A stretch of 64,000 nucleotides of DNA from Dehalococcoidia bacterium (GTDB lineage Bacteria; Chloroflexota; Dehalococcoidia; Tepidiformales; Tepidiformaceae): the NCBI GenBank assembly GCA_003104995.1, contig PQAO01000027.1:36799-100798 (forward strand), written 5' to 3'. Below the pieces are notes generated by a model. The model did not search any database, was not told the DNA's origin, and worked only from the letters and a program-made list of their open reading frames with translations. Position numbers and translations under genes: made by a program. Below are positions 1-11,613 of this stretch, piece after piece. The stretch's first letter is position 1. Every line of letters begins with the position of its first letter.

Positions 1-572
1 AGAAGAGCTTCGAGTAGTCGAACTGGTTGGGCATATCCTCGATGTCCGCGATGAAGCCCATCGTGGTGTGACGGTAGGTATGGGTGGTGTAGGCGTGGTC
101 GCGCTGGACTTCGATGAGCTTGGTCAGCGGGTCAGACGCGCTCTTGTTGTATTCGCCGAGGACTGCGCGCGCCTCGGTCTTGAAGTCGGGCTCGGTATAC
201 GCGAGGTTCGCGAACGGGTCGGCCTCAAGTTCCACGATGGTCTCGAGGTCGTCCTTCGCGAAGGTCAGGTGGTAGTTCGTGTAGTCGTCGGTGGTGTAGG
301 CGTTCTGGCGGGCGCCCGAGCGGGTGACGATCTCCTGGTAGAGGTCGGCCGGGTAGCGTGGGGTGCCCCGGAACATCATGTGTTCGAAGAAGTGGGCGAA
401 GCCCGACTTGCCTGGCTCGACTTCGTTCCGGGAGCCGGTCTGCACGGGGATCTGGATGGAGACCAGGTTGGGGTAGCCCGTGTTCAGGGCGATGACCCGG
501 AGACCGTTGGCGAGCGTGTGTTCAAACGCTGGAAACGGGAGGATGTCGGTCGGGTCGGGGACGATCTGCATG
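1..572 (-). CDS. M16 family zinc metallopeptidase (insulinase-like), N-terminal part; runs off the window edge
   Basis: Reverse-strand translation MQIVPDPTDILPFPAFEHTLANGLRVIALNTGYPN...GFAHFFEHMMFRGT...; HxxEH zinc motif (HFFEH) present; open at position 1. Confidence 0.85.
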
Positions 573-749
573 GCACGCTCTCCGGCTGTGGTTGCGGGAA
601 GTGTAGAACAGTAGCCGGGCCGGGGCCCGCAAGCGCCCCCGCCTCGTCCTCATGCGGTACTGCCGAAAGCGCGCCGTACTCCGTTCGTACGAGACGGACA
701 TCTACCTGCCGCCGCAAACCGACGCCGACTGAGGCTTCCGTTGGCTGAC

Positions 750-1967
750 TCAGAACCCGTTGGGGCAGTGGGGCGCGTACTCAGTACGGAAGAGGCCGTC
801 GGCGGTGCGGAGGGCACGCTCATCGCGGGCCACGAGCAGGCCGGCCCGGCTGAAGTAGGTCGCGCTGCGGTGGCCTGCCAATAACGACGCCAGCACGTTG
901 GGCGAGACGGTGATGTCCGCGGCACGATCGGTGCGCGAGACGTCCGCCGTCGGACCGTCCGTCTCCAGCAGATAGGAGCCATCGTTCCACGGGCACATCG
1001 CGTCTCCTTCGACGGCGATGGTCAGGTCGCCGCGCGAGCCGTACGGCCTCCGCATCAGGGTGCGTTCGGCGTCCACGACGCGCATCCAGATGGCGTCGCT
1101 TACGCGCGCGCTGAGCATGCGCGGCTCGAGAAGGAGGCTCGGCGCGGGGTCGTCTTCCGGTGCGCCCTGCATCTCCACGCGCCGGACGAGGTCGTGACGG
1201 CGCAGGTATTCCCACAGGCCCCGGTAGGCTTCCGGATCGAGCGCGATGAAGTCCTGGACCGTGAGCACCTGGTCTGGGCCTGGTTCGGTCCCCGGCTTCT
1301 CCTCGGTGGTGTACACGACGTGACCACGCGGCTCGCCCGCGGCATCGCGGTAGACCGCGCAGTAGACGGGCGCGTCCTTCTTGCGGGGACGGAGGGTGCT
1401 CGCCTGCCACAAGGCGGTTGAGCGGTGGAGGCAGAGGTTTCGTGGGGTCGCCCACTGGATGTAGACCTGCTTGAGGGTCGGCAGGGCGTCCTCAGCGCTT
1501 GCCAGGAGCTCGACCCGCCCGGGAACGGTTGCATCATCTCGGAAGGCCGCGAAGCGCGGGTCAAAGGAGTACTGCATTTGCGTAGAAGCCAAACCGTAGC
1601 CGAAGCGCTGGTAGATGGCGCCCATGCTTGCCCAGAGGATTCCCAGCGGCTGCTCGCGCTCGCGCATTGTCAGCAGCGCCTGCGACATGATGGCGCGCAA
1701 CAGCCCCTGGCGCCGATGCCCCGGGAGCGTCCCGACGGCCGTCACTCCTCCGGCCGGTACCGGCGAGCCGTTCAGCCGCATCGTGAACGGAAAGGCACCG
1801 AGGGTGGCGGCCATCGTGCCGTCGACCCAGCCGCAGGTGGTCCATTCCGGGAGCGTGTTCGCCACCTCGTCGTCAACGCCCTCGGTCGAAGCAAAGACAT
1901 AACTAACGATCTGCCGGTACTGCTGCATCTCCTCCGCGTCGCGACAGGAGCGAATCTCGATCGACAT
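750..1967 (-). CDS. GNAT-family N-acetyltransferase, Eis-like
   Basis: 405 aa from MSIEIRSCRDAEEMQQYRQ; GHRRQGLLRAIM acetyl-CoA-binding-like motif; the longer ORF to 2102 is an unsupported N-terminal extension. Confidence 0.75.
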   Translation of the reverse strand: MSIEIRSCRDAEEMQQYRQIVSYVFASTEGVDDEVANTLPEWTTCGWVDGTMAATLGAFPFTMRLNGSPVPAGGVTAVGTLPGHRRQGLLRAIMSQALLTMREREQPLGILWASMGAIYQRFGYGLASTQMQYSFDPRFAAFRDDATVPGRVELLASAEDALPTLKQVYIQWATPRNLCLHRSTALWQASTLRPRKKDAPVYCAVYRDAAGEPRGHVVYTTEEKPGTEPGPDQVLTVQDFIALDPEAYRGLWEYLRRHDLVRRVEMQGAPEDDPAPSLLLEPRMLSARVSDAIWMRVVDAERTLMRRPYGSRGDLTIAVEGDAMCPWNDGSYLLETDGPTADVSRTDRAADITVSPNVLASLLAGHRSATYFSRAGLLVARDERALRTADGLFRTEYAPHCPNGF

Positions 1968-2025
1968 GTGCCATCTCCGGTGAGTAGAGGAGCGAGTATA
2001 CGTCGCTGGCCGGATGGACGATGCC

Positions 2026-2857
2026 CTATAACGCCTGGAACACCCGCTTGCCGCCGAGCCGGACCAGCCGCCCCAGGCCCGGATGCTCCCAGTGGCCCGC
2101 AAGCCAGGTGCGCTGCTGCCCAGTTGAACAGCCTGTCGCGGGTTTTGGCCGACTGCACGGGGTCGATGTCGAAGGCGGGCGACCAGTCCGGGTGGAGGAG
2201 TTGCGCGGGATGATGCGAGGCGTCGCCGATGATCACCGCCCGTTCGCCGGCCGACATGATCCCGACGGCAACGTGGCCGGGCGTGTGGCCGGGAGTCGGC
2301 ACGCAGGTCAGGTGCTCGTCGATGGCGTGTTCGCCGCCGATGAACTCGATGCGGCCGCTATCGCGCAGAGGCTCGACGCACTCAACAAGGTAGGCGTTTC
2401 CCGGTGCGGCAAGGCGCTCAGGGGTCATCCAGTAGTCCCACTCCGCCTTCTGTACGAAGAACCGGGCGTTGGGGAAGAACACCTCTCTCGTGCCATCGTC
2501 CCGGTCGAAGGTGTTCCAGCCGACATGGTCGATGTGGAGGTGGGTGTTCACCACGGCGTCGATATCCGCGGGGGTCAGCCCTGCATCGCGGAGTGCGAGG
2601 TCGAGGTTCCCGCTCGGGAAGCCGGGCCGTTTTCGCGGCCCCAGCCCTGTATCGACCAGGTAGTTCTTTCCGTTGGAGCGGACGAGGTAGCAGGTCACGG
2701 CCATCTGCATGAGGCCGCGCTCGTCCGCGAGGTGTCCGAACTCGGACAGGAACGCGTCGGCGTGCTGCGGCATGAACTGGCGCGGGTCCATGAGGATTGG
2801 CGCGTCGTAAAGCGCGGTGACCTCGACGTTCCCGATGGCGACGTTGTGCATGGGCAT
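2026..2857 (-). CDS. MBL-fold metallohydrolase with apparent frameshift near the 3' end
   Basis: MPMHNVAIGNVEVTALYDAP...NTHLHIDHVGWNTF (HxHxDH)...PTPGHTPGHV...GDASHHP. After RDRLFNWAAA the natural ending LAGHWEHPGLGRLVRLGGKRVFQAL* is in the next frame (stop at 2026-2028). Confidence 0.7.
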
Positions 2858-2926
2858 CCCTCCAGGGGGCGGATTCTACGCAGGCGCCGCTCCGGTGTCG
2901 TTTGGTTGGCGCGGTATGCTTGGGGC

Positions 2927-3499
2927 ATGCGGCTGGTTGTCATCATCGGAGCGCCGGCGGTTGGGAAGGCCACGGTCGGCAAGGCGCTCGCCGAGCGCTA
3001 TGGGTTCCGGCTGTTCCACAACCACGTGTCGCTGGACGCAGTAGCGGCGGTCTTCGATTGGGGCACACCGTCATTTCAACGCCTGGTCGATGAATTCAGG
3101 CGGCGGGTGGTCGAGGAAGCGGCGGCGAGCGGTGTGGACCTGGTTTTCACCTACGTTTGGGCGTTTAGCGAGCCGGACGACGGAGCGCCAATTCGCCGGT
3201 ACCGGGAGACGGTGTTGAGGGCCGGGGGCGAGGTGTACTTCGTTGAACTGGTGGCGCCGCTCGAAGTGCGGGCGGAGCGAAACGGCCTGGCTTCGCGGCG
3301 CGCCATGAAGGCCCGGAGCGACGAGGCCAGCACACCCGCGTGGCTCCGCGAAATCGATGCGAAGTACAGCTTCGAATCTGGCGGCGCCTTGCCGTTCCCC
3401 GACCCGTACCTGTGCATCGACACCACCAGCGTGGCGCCGAATGCCGCCGCGGACGCCATCGCCCGCGCATTCGGGTTCGAGCCGGTGGCGTTGGCGTAG
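2927..3499 (+). CDS. P-loop NTPase, shikimate-kinase-like AAA family protein
   Basis: MRLVVIIGAPAVGKATVGKALAERYGFRLFHNHVS; Walker A-like GAPAVGKAT; 190 aa. Confidence 0.7.
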   Translation: MRLVVIIGAPAVGKATVGKALAERYGFRLFHNHVSLDAVAAVFDWGTPSFQRLVDEFRRRVVEEAAASGVDLVFTYVWAFSEPDDGAPIRRYRETVLRAGGEVYFVELVAPLEVRAERNGLASRRAMKARSDEASTPAWLREIDAKYSFESGGALPFPDPYLCIDTTSVAPNAAADAIARAFGFEPVALA

Positions 3500-3501
3500 T
3501 C

Positions 3502-4734
3502 CTACTTGGCGGTGGAGCGGGCGGCGACTTCGGCCATCGCTTCGCCGAGTCGATGGATACCTTCCTCGATCTCTTCCATAGCGACATAACTGAAGGCCAG
3601 CCGCAGGTGATTGGTCGCCTGTCCATCGGCGAAGAACTGCGGCCCCTGGCCGACGATGACCCCCCGCTCGTTGGCCGCGAGCTGCACATCGCGGGAGCTC
3701 ATTCCAGGGCGAAGCTGGAGCCAGAGGAAGAAGCCGCCGAGCGGCCGCACGTACGTGGTGTAGTCGGCGCAATACCGGACCAGGGCATCTTCCACGCGTT
3801 CGAGCTTGCGCAAGTAGGTGCGCCGGAGGCCCTCGATGTGCCGGTCGAGATCGCCGTTGCGGATCATCTCGGCGATGACGCGTCCGAGGAACGGGCTGCT
3901 GCCCATGTCGTAGCGCAGCGCGGCGATGCGGGAGACGAGCACCGGCGGGCCCATGATCCAGCCCATGCGGAGGCCCGTAGCGATGATTTTGGAGAAGCTG
4001 GACACCTTGATGCCGTGGTCGGCGTTGCTCATGGCGAACAGGGACGGAGGCGGGGGCGTCTCGAACCAGAGTTCACCGTAGGCGTCGTCTTCGAGGACGA
4101 ACGTCTGGTACTTCCGCGCGAGTTCAAGCAGTTCGTGGCGGCGTTCGAGCGAGAGCGTGCAGCCTGCCGGGTTCTGGTGGGTGGGGATGCAGTAGATGAA
4201 CTTGGCGCGCTTCCCCTGGTCGGCGAGGTTCTGGAGTTCGGCGGCCAGGACTTCGGTGCGCATGCCGTGCTCGTCCATCGGAATCGCCACCTGGTGCGCG
4301 CCGAAGGAGCGGATGGTGCGCATGCTGCCGGGGAAGTTCGGGCTTTCGACCATGACGTAGTCGCCAGCGTCGAGCAGGGTTTCGCAGACCATGCCAATGG
4401 CATGTGCCGATCCGCTCGCGATGATGACGTTGTCGCGCGTCACTGGAATGCCTTCGATGCGTGTTGAACGTTCAGCGATGGCGTCGCGGAGCGGCGCCGG
4501 GCCGTAGGTCCCGCCGTACTCCAGCGCTTCCTTCTGTTCGCGGTCGATGACCGTGCGGGCAGCGCGGAGAAGTTGTTCGCCGGGCAACGAGGGGATGTCG
4601 GGAAGACCACCGGCGAAGGAGATGAGTTGGCGCGGATCGGGCGTCGCCGCTGCCCAGACGGCCGGCCCAAGGATCTTCGAGCGGGCGCTGACCATCTCTT
4701 CGAGGGTTTCCGGTGTCCAGTAGGACTCTGTCAT
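3502..4734 (-). CDS. PLP-dependent aminotransferase (2-aminoadipate/MocR-type class I/II)
   Basis: MTESYWTPETLEEMVSARSKILG...ISFAGGLPDIPSLP...YCIPTHQNPAG...VSSFSKIIATGLRMGWI; 410 aa. Confidence 0.85.
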   Translation of the reverse strand: MTESYWTPETLEEMVSARSKILGPAVWAAATPDPRQLISFAGGLPDIPSLPGEQLLRAARTVIDREQKEALEYGGTYGPAPLRDAIAERSTRIEGIPVTRDNVIIASGSAHAIGMVCETLLDAGDYVMVESPNFPGSMRTIRSFGAHQVAIPMDEHGMRTEVLAAELQNLADQGKRAKFIYCIPTHQNPAGCTLSLERRHELLELARKYQTFVLEDDAYGELWFETPPPPSLFAMSNADHGIKVSSFSKIIATGLRMGWIMGPPVLVSRIAALRYDMGSSPFLGRVIAEMIRNGDLDRHIEGLRRTYLRKLERVEDALVRYCADYTTYVRPLGGFFLWLQLRPGMSSRDVQLAANERGVIVGQGPQFFADGQATNHLRLAFSYVAMEEIEEGIHRLGEAMAEVAARSTAK

Positions 4735-4886
4735 CGCGTGCCTGCCGGTGAGAAGCTGGGGCCAGTATACGCGCCGGGTGGGAATGGATAGGGACCGGTC
4801 ATGGGCGGGAATTCGGAACACGCGGGGTCGACGGACCGGTTGACAGCGCTGCTATACTGCAAACTCACCTAACTGTTCGCCTGACT

Positions 4887-7800
4887 TTGCGAATGTTTTC
4901 ACAATCGTGGGCGGCGAAACCGCCGGCCCCGCGGGGGCCATGGCATTCGCGAAACGGGGGGTGTTTGACACTGCAATTTGGGGGGAAGAGGACGTTGAGC
5001 CAGCCAGGAAAGCCGTCCGCTCAAGGGCTATACCGCCCGGAGTTCGAGCGCGACAGTTGCGGCGTGGGGTTCGTTGTCCACCTGAAGGGCCACCGCTCTC
5101 ACCAGGTGGTTGAGGACGGCCTGACGGCGCTGGAGAACCTGTACCACCGGGGCGCATCGGGCAGCGAGCCAAACACAGGAGACGGAGCGGGCATCCTCCT
5201 GCAGATGCCGCATGAGTTTCTGCGGCGCGAGTGTGCCCAGCTTGGGATCAAGCTGCCAGAGGCCGGCCACTACGGGGCCGGCCTCTTCTTCTCCTCGCGT
5301 GGCGAGCGCGACCGGAACCAGGCCATGGCACTGTTCACGGCGATCGTCGAAGAAGAGGGCCAGCACCTCCTGGGCTGGCGGGAAGTCCCGACCAACAACG
5401 CAATGCTTGGCGCGACCGCCCTCGCGGCCGAGCCAGCCGTCTACCAGGTCTTCATCGGCCGCGGTTCGCGGGTCGGAAGCGACGACGACTTCGAGCGCAA
5501 GCTGTATGTGATCCGCAAGCGGTTTGAGAAGGCTCTTGATCGCTGGGGCATTCGCGATGCCGAGTGGTTCTACTTCTCGAGCCTTTCGTGCCGGACGCTG
5601 GTGTACAAGGGCATGCTGACGGCGATGCAGCTGCGCGGATACTTCCCCGACCTGAGCAGCCGCCACATGATCAGCGCGCTGGCGATGTTCCATTCGCGCT
5701 TCAGCACGAACACGTTCCCGAGCTGGGAGCTGGCCCACCCCTACCGGATGATCGCGCACAACGGCGAGATCAATACGCTCCGCGGGAACCGCAACTGGAT
5801 GGCCGCCCGCGAGGCGCTCTTCGCATCCCCGTTGTTCGACGACATCCACAAGATCCTGCCGGTGATCAACGAGCACGGCAGCGATACCGCCAGCCTCGAC
5901 GAGGCGCTCGAGCTGCTGGTCCTCGCGGGCCGCCCGCTCTCTCACGCGATGATGATGCTCATCCCCGAGGCATGGCAGGCGCACGAGTCGATGCCTCCGG
6001 AGAAGCGCGCATTCTACGAGTACCACAGCTGCCTGATGGAACCCTGGGACGGCCCGGCTTCGGTTGCCTTCACCGATGGCACGAACATCGGGGCGGTCCT
6101 CGACCGTAATGGGCTGCGCCCTTCGCGCTACTACGTAACAAAGGACGACCTGGTCGTGATGGCGTCCGAGGTCGGTGTACTTCCCATTGAGCCGGAGCGT
6201 GTCCTGCACAAGGGGCGGCTCCAACCGGGCAAGATGTTCCTGGTGAGCCTCGAAGAAGGCCGCATCATCGACGACACCGAACTCAAGATGAGGCTCGCCA
6301 CCGAGCATCCATACGAGCAGTGGCTTCAAGCGAACCTGCTCCCCATTGACGATATCCCGGAGGTGGAAGCCCCGCAGCCACCTGCGCCAGAGGTACTGCT
6401 CCAGCAGCAAATGGCCTTTGGGTACACCATCGAAGATCTGAAGTACATCCTCGGTCCGATGGGCCAAAACGGTGAGGAAGCCATCGGCTCGATGGGCACC
6501 GACACGCCCCTGGCCGTGCTCTCGATCCGCGCGCAGCCGCTGTACAACTATTTCCAGCAGCTGTTTGCCCAGGTGACGAACCCGCCGCTCGATGCCATCC
6601 GCGAAGAGCTCGTGACCTCGGTGAAGACGGTCATCGGGCCGGAAGGGAACCTCCTGCATCCGACCCCCGAGAGCTCGCACCTGGTCAGTCTGGACAACCC
6701 GTTCATCGACAACGAGCAACTGGCGAAGCTGAAGTCACTCAAGGAGCATGCCCTCGGGGCGACTGTTCTCCCGATGCTGTTCCCGGCAAAAGCCGGCCCA
6801 GCGGGACTTGCGCCTGCTTTGGATGAGATCTTCGCGCAGGCCGACGAGGCGATCGCCGACGGCGCCAAGATCCTCATCCTCTCGGACCGCGGCGTGGACG
6901 CCGAACATGCGCCGATTCCCTCCCTGCTGGCGGTCGCAGGCCTCCACAACCACCTGGTCCGCACAAAGAAGCGCACACAGGTCGGGCTGGTGGTCGAAAC
7001 CGGCGAGGCGCGGGAGGTCCACCACTTCGCGCTGCTGATCGGCTACGGGGCGGGCGCCGTGAACCCCTACCTCGCGCTCGACTCCCTCGACCAGGTCCAG
7101 AGGGATGGGTATATCAATCCCGAGCTGAGCGTCGACGACCTCCACCATCACTACCTGAAGGCCATCAAGAAAGGCGTGGTGAAGGTGATGTCGAAGATGG
7201 GCATCTCCACCATCCATAGCTACAGGGGCGCGCAGATCTTCGAGGCCATCGGCCTCGCCGAGGAGTTCATCGACCGGTACTTCACCAAGACCGTGTCACG
7301 CATCGGCGGCGTCGGCGTCGACGAGATCGCGGTGGAGGCGCTCTCGCATCACCAGCGGGCCTTCCCGTCGCGTGATGGAGGCCTGCGCGAGCTCCAGTGG
7401 GGCGGGCAGTACCAATGGCGCCGCGACGGAGAGCACCACCTCTTCAACCCGGATACGGTCTTCAAGCTCCAGCATGCGACCCGGACCGGGCAATTCAAGA
7501 TCTTCCGCGAATACACCGGGCTCGTTGATGAGCAGAGCGAGCGGATGGCGACGCTCCGCGGATTGTTCGAACTCAAGTCCGACAGACCGCCGGTTCCCAT
7601 CGAGGAAGTCGAGGCGGCCGAGAACCTATTCCGGCGGTTCGCGACCGGCGCCATGTCCTATGGCTCGATCAGCGCCGAGGCTCATGAGACGCTCGCCATC
7701 GCCATGAACCGCATCGGCGGGCGCAGCAACACCGGCGAAGGCGGAGAGGACCGCAGGCGGTTCGTCCCCGACGAAAACGGCGACCTGCGCCGCAGTTCGA

Positions 7801-9557
7801 TCAAGCAGGTCGCCTCCGGCCGGTTCGGTGTAACCAGCGAGTACCTCGTGAACGCGGACGAGTTGCAGATCAAGATGGCCCAGGGCGCGAAGCCCGGCGA
7901 GGGCGGCCAGCTTCCCGGTGCGAAGGTCTATCCCTGGATTGCCGAGGTTCGGCATGCGACGCCCGGGGTTGGCCTCATCAGCCCGCCGCCGCACCACGAC
8001 ATCTACTCGATCGAAGACCTTGCCCAGCTGATCCACGACCTGAAGAACTCCAACCCGCGGGCCCGCATCAGCGTGAAGCTTGTCGCGGAGATGGGCGTCG
8101 GGACGGTGGCAGCGGGCGTGGCGAAGGCCAAGTCCGATGTCGTACTCATCAGTGGTTTCGACGGCGGGACGGGTGCGAGCCCCCTGACGTCACTCAAGCA
8201 CGCAGGTATCCCGTGGGAACTCGGCCTGGCCGAAACGCAGCAAACGCTCGTGATGAACAAACTGCGCGACCGGATCATCGTCCAGGTTGACGGCCAGATG
8301 AAAACCGGCCGCGATGTGATCATCGGGGCGCTCCTGGGGGCGGAGGAATTCGGGTTCGCAACGGCGCCGCTGGTCGTGATGGGCTGCATCATGATGCGCG
8401 TCTGCCACCTGGATACCTGTCCCGTCGGCATAGCCACCCAGAACCCGGAATTGCGGGCCAGGTTCGCCGGCAAGGCTGAGCACGTGGTGAACTTCTTCCG
8501 CTTCATCGCGGAGGAGGTGCGCGAGTACATGGCCCAGCTCGGCTTCCGGACGATCGAGGAGATGATCGGCCGGAGCGACCTGCTGGACGTGCGTCGTGCC
8601 GTGAACCATTGGAAAGCCCAGGGACTCGACCTCTCGGCAATCCTCTACCGGCCAGAGGTGGGGCCCGAGGTTGCGACGCGGCGTGTGGCGGACCAGGACC
8701 ATGGGCTGGAGCGAGCGCTGGATAACGAACTGCTGCGGCTGTGCACGCCCGCCCTGGAACGCGGCGAGAAGGTCACGCTCGACCTCCCTATCCGCAACGT
8801 GAACCGGACCGTGGGCACGATGCTCGGCAGCGAGCTGACCCGGCGGTATGGCGGAAGCGGACTGCCCGACGGCACGATCGACATCCAGTTCCATGGTTCG
8901 GCCGGACAAAGCTTCGGCGCGTTCGTCCCGAGCGGGATAACGCTTCGCCTGGAAGGTGATACCAACGACTACGTCGGAAAGGGTCTTTCCGGAGGCAAGA
9001 TCGTCGTCTACCCGTCCACAGTCGGCGGGTTCGTACCAGAGGAGAACATCGTTATCGGCAACGTGGCGCTCTACGGCGCGACCAGCGGCGCGGCGTTCTT
9101 CCGCGGGATTGCGGGCGAGCGCTTCATGGTTCGCAACAGCGGGGCTGTCGGCGTGGTCGAAGGGACCGGGGACCATGGCTGCGAGTACATGACGGGTGGC
9201 CGCGCGGTCATCATCGGGAAGACCGGCCGGAACTTCGGCGCCGGCATGAGCGGCGGCATCGCCTACGTGCTGGACGAGGACGGCGACTTTGCGAGCCGCT
9301 GCAACCTGGAGATGGTCGGGCTGGAGCCGCTGGATGAGCATGAGGACCTGGACCTGGTGAAGGGCCTGCTGGAGCGGCACCAGGAGTACACGGCCAGCAC
9401 TGTGGCCGCGCGAGTCCTGAAGGACTGGCCCGAAATGGCAACGAAGTTCGTGAAGGTGATGCCGAAAGAGTACCGGCGTGTGCTCGAGGAGCGGCGGCGC
9501 GAGACCGAGCGACTGGCCGCCATGCCTGCCCCGGCGGCGGAGGTGATCCGTGGCTAA
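4887..9557 (+). CDS. gltB: Glutamate synthase, large subunit; true start may be TTG 4995
   Basis: About 1550 aa; N-terminal [14 protein letters not shown] (Ntn Cys), [31 protein letters not shown]-terminal GXGXG-like repeats ([21 protein letters not shown]). GGGGGGAAGAGG precedes TTG 4995. Confidence 0.95.
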   Translation: MRMFSQSWAAKPPAPRGPWHSRNGGCLTLQFGGKRTLSQPGKPSAQGLYRPEFERDSCGVGFVVHLKGHRSHQVVEDGLTALENLYHRGASGSEPNTGDGAGILLQMPHEFLRRECAQLGIKLPEAGHYGAGLFFSSRGERDRNQAMALFTAIVEEEGQHLLGWREVPTNNAMLGATALAAEPAVYQVFIGRGSRVGSDDDFERKLYVIRKRFEKALDRWGIRDAEWFYFSSLSCRTLVYKGMLTAMQLRGYFPDLSSRHMISALAMFHSRFSTNTFPSWELAHPYRMIAHNGEINTLRGNRNWMAAREALFASPLFDDIHKILPVINEHGSDTASLDEALELLVLAGRPLSHAMMMLIPEAWQAHESMPPEKRAFYEYHSCLMEPWDGPASVAFTDGTNIGAVLDRNGLRPSRYYVTKDDLVVMASEVGVLPIEPERVLHKGRLQPGKMFLVSLEEGRIIDDTELKMRLATEHPYEQWLQANLLPIDDIPEVEAPQPPAPEVLLQQQMAFGYTIEDLKYILGPMGQNGEEAIGSMGTDTPLAVLSIRAQPLYNYFQQLFAQVTNPPLDAIREELVTSVKTVIGPEGNLLHPTPESSHLVSLDNPFIDNEQLAKLKSLKEHALGATVLPMLFPAKAGPAGLAPALDEIFAQADEAIADGAKILILSDRGVDAEHAPIPSLLAVAGLHNHLVRTKKRTQVGLVVETGEAREVHHFALLIGYGAGAVNPYLALDSLDQVQRDGYINPELSVDDLHHHYLKAIKKGVVKVMSKMGISTIHSYRGAQIFEAIGLAEEFIDRYFTKTVSRIGGVGVDEIAVEALSHHQRAFPSRDGGLRELQWGGQYQWRRDGEHHLFNPDTVFKLQHATRTGQFKIFREYTGLVDEQSERMATLRGLFELKSDRPPVPIEEVEAAENLFRRFATGAMSYGSISAEAHETLAIAMNRIGGRSNTGEGGEDRRRFVPDENGDLRRSSIKQVASGRFGVTSEYLVNADELQIKMAQGAKPGEGGQLPGAKVYPWIAEVRHATPGVGLISPPPHHDIYSIEDLAQLIHDLKNSNPRARISVKLVAEMGVGTVAAGVAKAKSDVVLISGFDGGTGASPLTSLKHAGIPWELGLAETQQTLVMNKLRDRIIVQVDGQMKTGRDVIIGALLGAEEFGFATAPLVVMGCIMMRVCHLDTCPVGIATQNPELRARFAGKAEHVVNFFRFIAEEVREYMAQLGFRTIEEMIGRSDLLDVRRAVNHWKAQGLDLSAILYRPEVGPEVATRRVADQDHGLERALDNELLRLCTPALERGEKVTLDLPIRNVNRTVGTMLGSELTRRYGGSGLPDGTIDIQFHGSAGQSFGAFVPSGITLRLEGDTNDYVGKGLSGGKIVVYPSTVGGFVPEENIVIGNVALYGATSGAAFFRGIAGERFMVRNSGAVGVVEGTGDHGCEYMTGGRAVIIGKTGRNFGAGMSGGIAYVLDEDGDFASRCNLEMVGLEPLDEHEDLDLVKGLLERHQEYTASTVAARVLKDWPEMATKFVKVMPKEYRRVLEERRRETERLAAMPAPAAEVIRG

Positions 9558-10989
9558 ACCCACAGGCTTCCTGGAGTTCGCGCGCAAATTGCCCACCCGT
9601 CGCCCGGTGGAGGAGCGCGTCCACGATTGGCTCGAGGTGTACGAGGACTTCCCGGTTGGCCACCTCAAGAACCAGGCGGCCCGCTGCATGGATTGCGGCA
9701 TCCCGTTTTGCCACCAGGGTTGTCCCCTCGGCAACATCATTCCCGATTGGAACGACCTGGTGTACCGCGACAAGTGGCGTGACGCGATCGACCGGCTGCA
9801 CGCGACCAACAACTTCCCGGAATTCACCGGGAGGTTGTGTCCGGCGCCGTGCGAGGCAGCCTGCGTGCTCGGGATCAACAACGATCCGGTCACGATCAAG
9901 CAGGTCGAGCTGACGATCATCGAGCGCGCATGGTCCGAGGGCTGGATCGAGCCCGAGCCTGCGACGCTGAAGACGGGCAAGACCGTGGCCGTTATCGGAT
10001 CGGGGCCGGCGGGCCTGGCGTGTGCCCAACAACTGGCCAGGGCCGGCCACTCGGTCACGGTGTTCGAGCGCGAGGACCGGATCGGAGGGCTCCTTCGTTA
10101 CGGCATTCCGGACTTCAAGATGGAGAAGCGATTCATCGACCGGAGGCTTGCTCAGATGGAGGCGGAAGGCGTCGCCTTCCGGCCATCGACACACATCGGC
10201 GTGAATATCGATGTCCGCGAGCTGGTGACCCAGTTCGACGCGCTCTGCCTCACGGGCGGCGCCACGCAAGCACGTGACCTGGACGTACCGGGGCGACAAC
10301 TCGCCGGCGTCCACTTCGCCATGGAATACCTGCCGATGCAGAACCGGCGGAACGCGGGCGACGAGATCCCCGAGGAACGATTCATCTCGGCAAGAGACAA
10401 GCGCGTCATCATCCTTGGCGGTGGCGACACCGGGGCGGACTGTCTGGGGACCGCGCTTCGCCAGGGTGCCCGGGAGGTGCTCCAGTACGAACTGTTGCCG
10501 AGACCGCCGGCCTCGCGACCCGACGAGAACCCGTGGCCTACCTGGCCAAACATCTACCGGGTCTCCTCCGCCCACGAAGAAGGCGGAGTGCGCGACTACT
10601 CCATCCTCACGAAGCACCTGGCCGGCCGCGATGGCACGCTCACGACCCTGCACGGTGTCCGCGTGGAGTTCGTCAACGAGGGCGGACGGCAGGTGATGAG
10701 GGAAGTGCCCGGCACGGAGTTCGAGGAGCCGGTAGACCTGCTGCTCCTCGCCATGGGTTTCCTTGGGCCGGAGAAGACCGGGATGATCGACCAGCTTGGA
10801 TTGGACCTCACGGAGCGCGGGAACGTGAAGGCCGACGAGAACAAGATGACCTCGGTCCCCGGCGTGTTCACGGCCGGCGACATGACGCGTGGCCAGTCGC
10901 TGATCGTCTGGGCGATTGCCGAAGGGCGCGCCGCTGCCCGGGGCATCGACGAGTACCTGATGGGGGAGACGCAGCTGCCGGGGAACTAG
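9550..10989 (+). CDS. gltD: Glutamate synthase, small subunit (NADPH)
   Basis: [34 protein letters not shown]...[16 protein letters not shown]...[15 protein letters not shown]; overlaps gltB by 8 nt. Confidence 0.95.
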   Translation: MAKPTGFLEFARKLPTRRPVEERVHDWLEVYEDFPVGHLKNQAARCMDCGIPFCHQGCPLGNIIPDWNDLVYRDKWRDAIDRLHATNNFPEFTGRLCPAPCEAACVLGINNDPVTIKQVELTIIERAWSEGWIEPEPATLKTGKTVAVIGSGPAGLACAQQLARAGHSVTVFEREDRIGGLLRYGIPDFKMEKRFIDRRLAQMEAEGVAFRPSTHIGVNIDVRELVTQFDALCLTGGATQARDLDVPGRQLAGVHFAMEYLPMQNRRNAGDEIPEERFISARDKRVIILGGGDTGADCLGTALRQGAREVLQYELLPRPPASRPDENPWPTWPNIYRVSSAHEEGGVRDYSILTKHLAGRDGTLTTLHGVRVEFVNEGGRQVMREVPGTEFEEPVDLLLLAMGFLGPEKTGMIDQLGLDLTERGNVKADENKMTSVPGVFTAGDMTRGQSLIVWAIAEGRAAARGIDEYLMGETQLPGN

Positions 10990-11576
10990 CCCTCACCGGA
11001 GCCGGGTGACCTGCGCGCCGGGCCGAGCGGCGACTCGTGCGGGATGATGCGGGCCGGCACGCCGACCGCCGTACTGTTCGCGGGTACGTCGCTCAGCACG
11101 ACGGCGTTGGCGCCGATGCGGGCGTTGTCTCCGATGCTGATTTGCCCCAGGATCTTGGCCCCGGTGCCGACGAAGACGTTGCGGCCGATCTGTGGACCGG
11201 CCAGCGACGGGGCCGGGCCGCCGGTGTCCAGGCCGATGGTGACGAACGGCGCGACGTTGCAGTGCGGGCCGATCGTAGTGGTGCCATCGATGATCACCTG
11301 GCCGTGGTTCACGAGCAGCCCCGGTCCAATCGTGACGGAGTCGCCGATTGAGACGCCGGCCAGGAGCATGGTCACGCGCCGGCAGAGGTTCGGGACAAGG
11401 GGTATCCGGAGCTGGCGCGTCCATGCTTGGAAGCGGTAGACCAGCACGACCTGGAGTTCGGCGGAGAGCAGGATGGACGCGATGCGCTCGGCGCGGAGCC
11501 CGAGGAGCGCCCGCACGCGCGGTACGCTGTGCCAGTTCACGCCGAGGTCGATGTCGCGGTTAACGTTCTCAAACAC
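10986..11576 (-). CDS. Serine O-acetyltransferase-like hexapeptide-repeat transferase
   Basis: IGPHCNVAPFVTIG...IGRNVFVGTGAKILGQISIGDNARIGANAVVLSDVPANSTAVGVPARII hexapeptide repeats. Confidence 0.75.
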   Translation of the reverse strand: MFENVNRDIDLGVNWHSVPRVRALLGLRAERIASILLSAELQVVLVYRFQAWTRQLRIPLVPNLCRRVTMLLAGVSIGDSVTIGPGLLVNHGQVIIDGTTTIGPHCNVAPFVTIGLDTGGPAPSLAGPQIGRNVFVGTGAKILGQISIGDNARIGANAVVLSDVPANSTAVGVPARIIPHESPLGPARRSPGSGEG

Positions 11577-11613
11577 AGGCCGAAGCTAGGCGAGTGCCGG
11601 GAAACAGGCAAAC

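Noticed and set aside
4840-4858. TTGACA and TATACT as a promoter pair upstream of gltB
   Set aside because: Only 7 nt apart, so they cannot be one -35/-10 pair; each alone is weak
5028-6719. 563-aa - strand ORF, and similar long - strand ORFs at 8190-10058 and 9211-10653
   Set aside because: Antisense to gltB/gltD with no recognisable domain; high-GC shadow frames
4887-9557. Possible intein or insertion in the very long gltB ORF
   Set aside because: About 1550 aa is normal for GltB and motifs are collinear without a foreign block
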